Below, piece by piece: positions 63,896 through 64,000 of a stretch of DNA of 64,000 nt (positions within the stretch are counted from its first letter, which is position 1; each line of letters opens with the position of its first letter). Under the pieces are notes generated by a model. That model did not search any database. It was given only the letters and a program-made list of their open reading frames with translations, and was not told the origin of the DNA. The stretch lies in assembly GCA_033065855.1 (NCBI GenBank), contig JAVXUO010000737.1, forward strand, positions 62,001 through 126,000, read 5' to 3'. This DNA is from Escallonia rubra. Taxonomy: Eukaryota; Streptophyta; Magnoliopsida; Escalloniales; Escalloniaceae. The position numbers and the translations under genes were made by a program.

Positions 63896-64000
63896 GACGT
63901 ACATTCTATTGACAGAATGGAAGCTATTAAATGCAACCATCTCTTTCCATGACTGATCTTGCTTCGTGCTACAATGCCAGATAAGGTAAAGACAGTCTCT

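Overview
The window is nuclear DNA of a flowering plant, most likely a eudicot. It is AT-rich. It carries five multi-exon genes with T-rich, mostly GT..AG introns, several leader introns, many short TIR transposons and poly(A)-tailed retroposon ends. The species cannot be named from the sequence. There is no operon, CRISPR array, rRNA or convincing tRNA.

Layout: 1-3.8 kb is repeat-derived spacer. At 4443-7095 lies a TIR transposon with an 8-bp target duplication, itself interrupted by a hAT-like element (4494-5710); both sit in or just before the leader of the first gene. Gene 1 (7689-14962, +) is the CSB/ERCC6/Rad26-type SWI2/SNF2 ATPase CHR8, 7 coding exons, 1224 aa. Gene 2 (17219-21084, -) is a NECAP-type clathrin-adaptor accessory protein, 3 exons, 279 aa, with a MITE in intron 2; a complex inverted/direct repeat lies just beyond its 3' end. 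Gene 3 (22836-24832, +), divergent from gene 2, is NOP10 of the H/ACA snoRNP, 3 exons, 64 aa. The stretch 25.7-29.2 kb is a transposon cluster with a hAT-like element nested in a LINE-like 3' end. Gene 4 (29672-40651, +) is ribophorin II (RPN2/HAP6) of the oligosaccharyltransferase, 19 coding exons, 690 aa, with one GC-AG intron and a partial exon duplication inside intron 13. Gene 5 (42781-50571, +) is the plant homologue of STK19, a winged-helix protein, 8 exons, 276 aa, with a third hAT-like element in intron 3. From 50.6 to 64 kb no gene is supportable; it holds TIR elements, a retroposon tail, a 163-bp hairpin and diverged tandem repeats.

The genes do not form one pathway. Two of the five, however, CHR8 (CSB) and STK19, belong to transcription-coupled nucleotide excision repair in animals and lie on the same strand about 28 kb apart. 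The rest are housekeeping genes for endocytosis, ribosome biogenesis and ER N-glycosylation. Exon models were built by eye from splice signals, preserved reading frame and remembered family sequence. Every splice junction keeps the frame, and total lengths agree with the known families.
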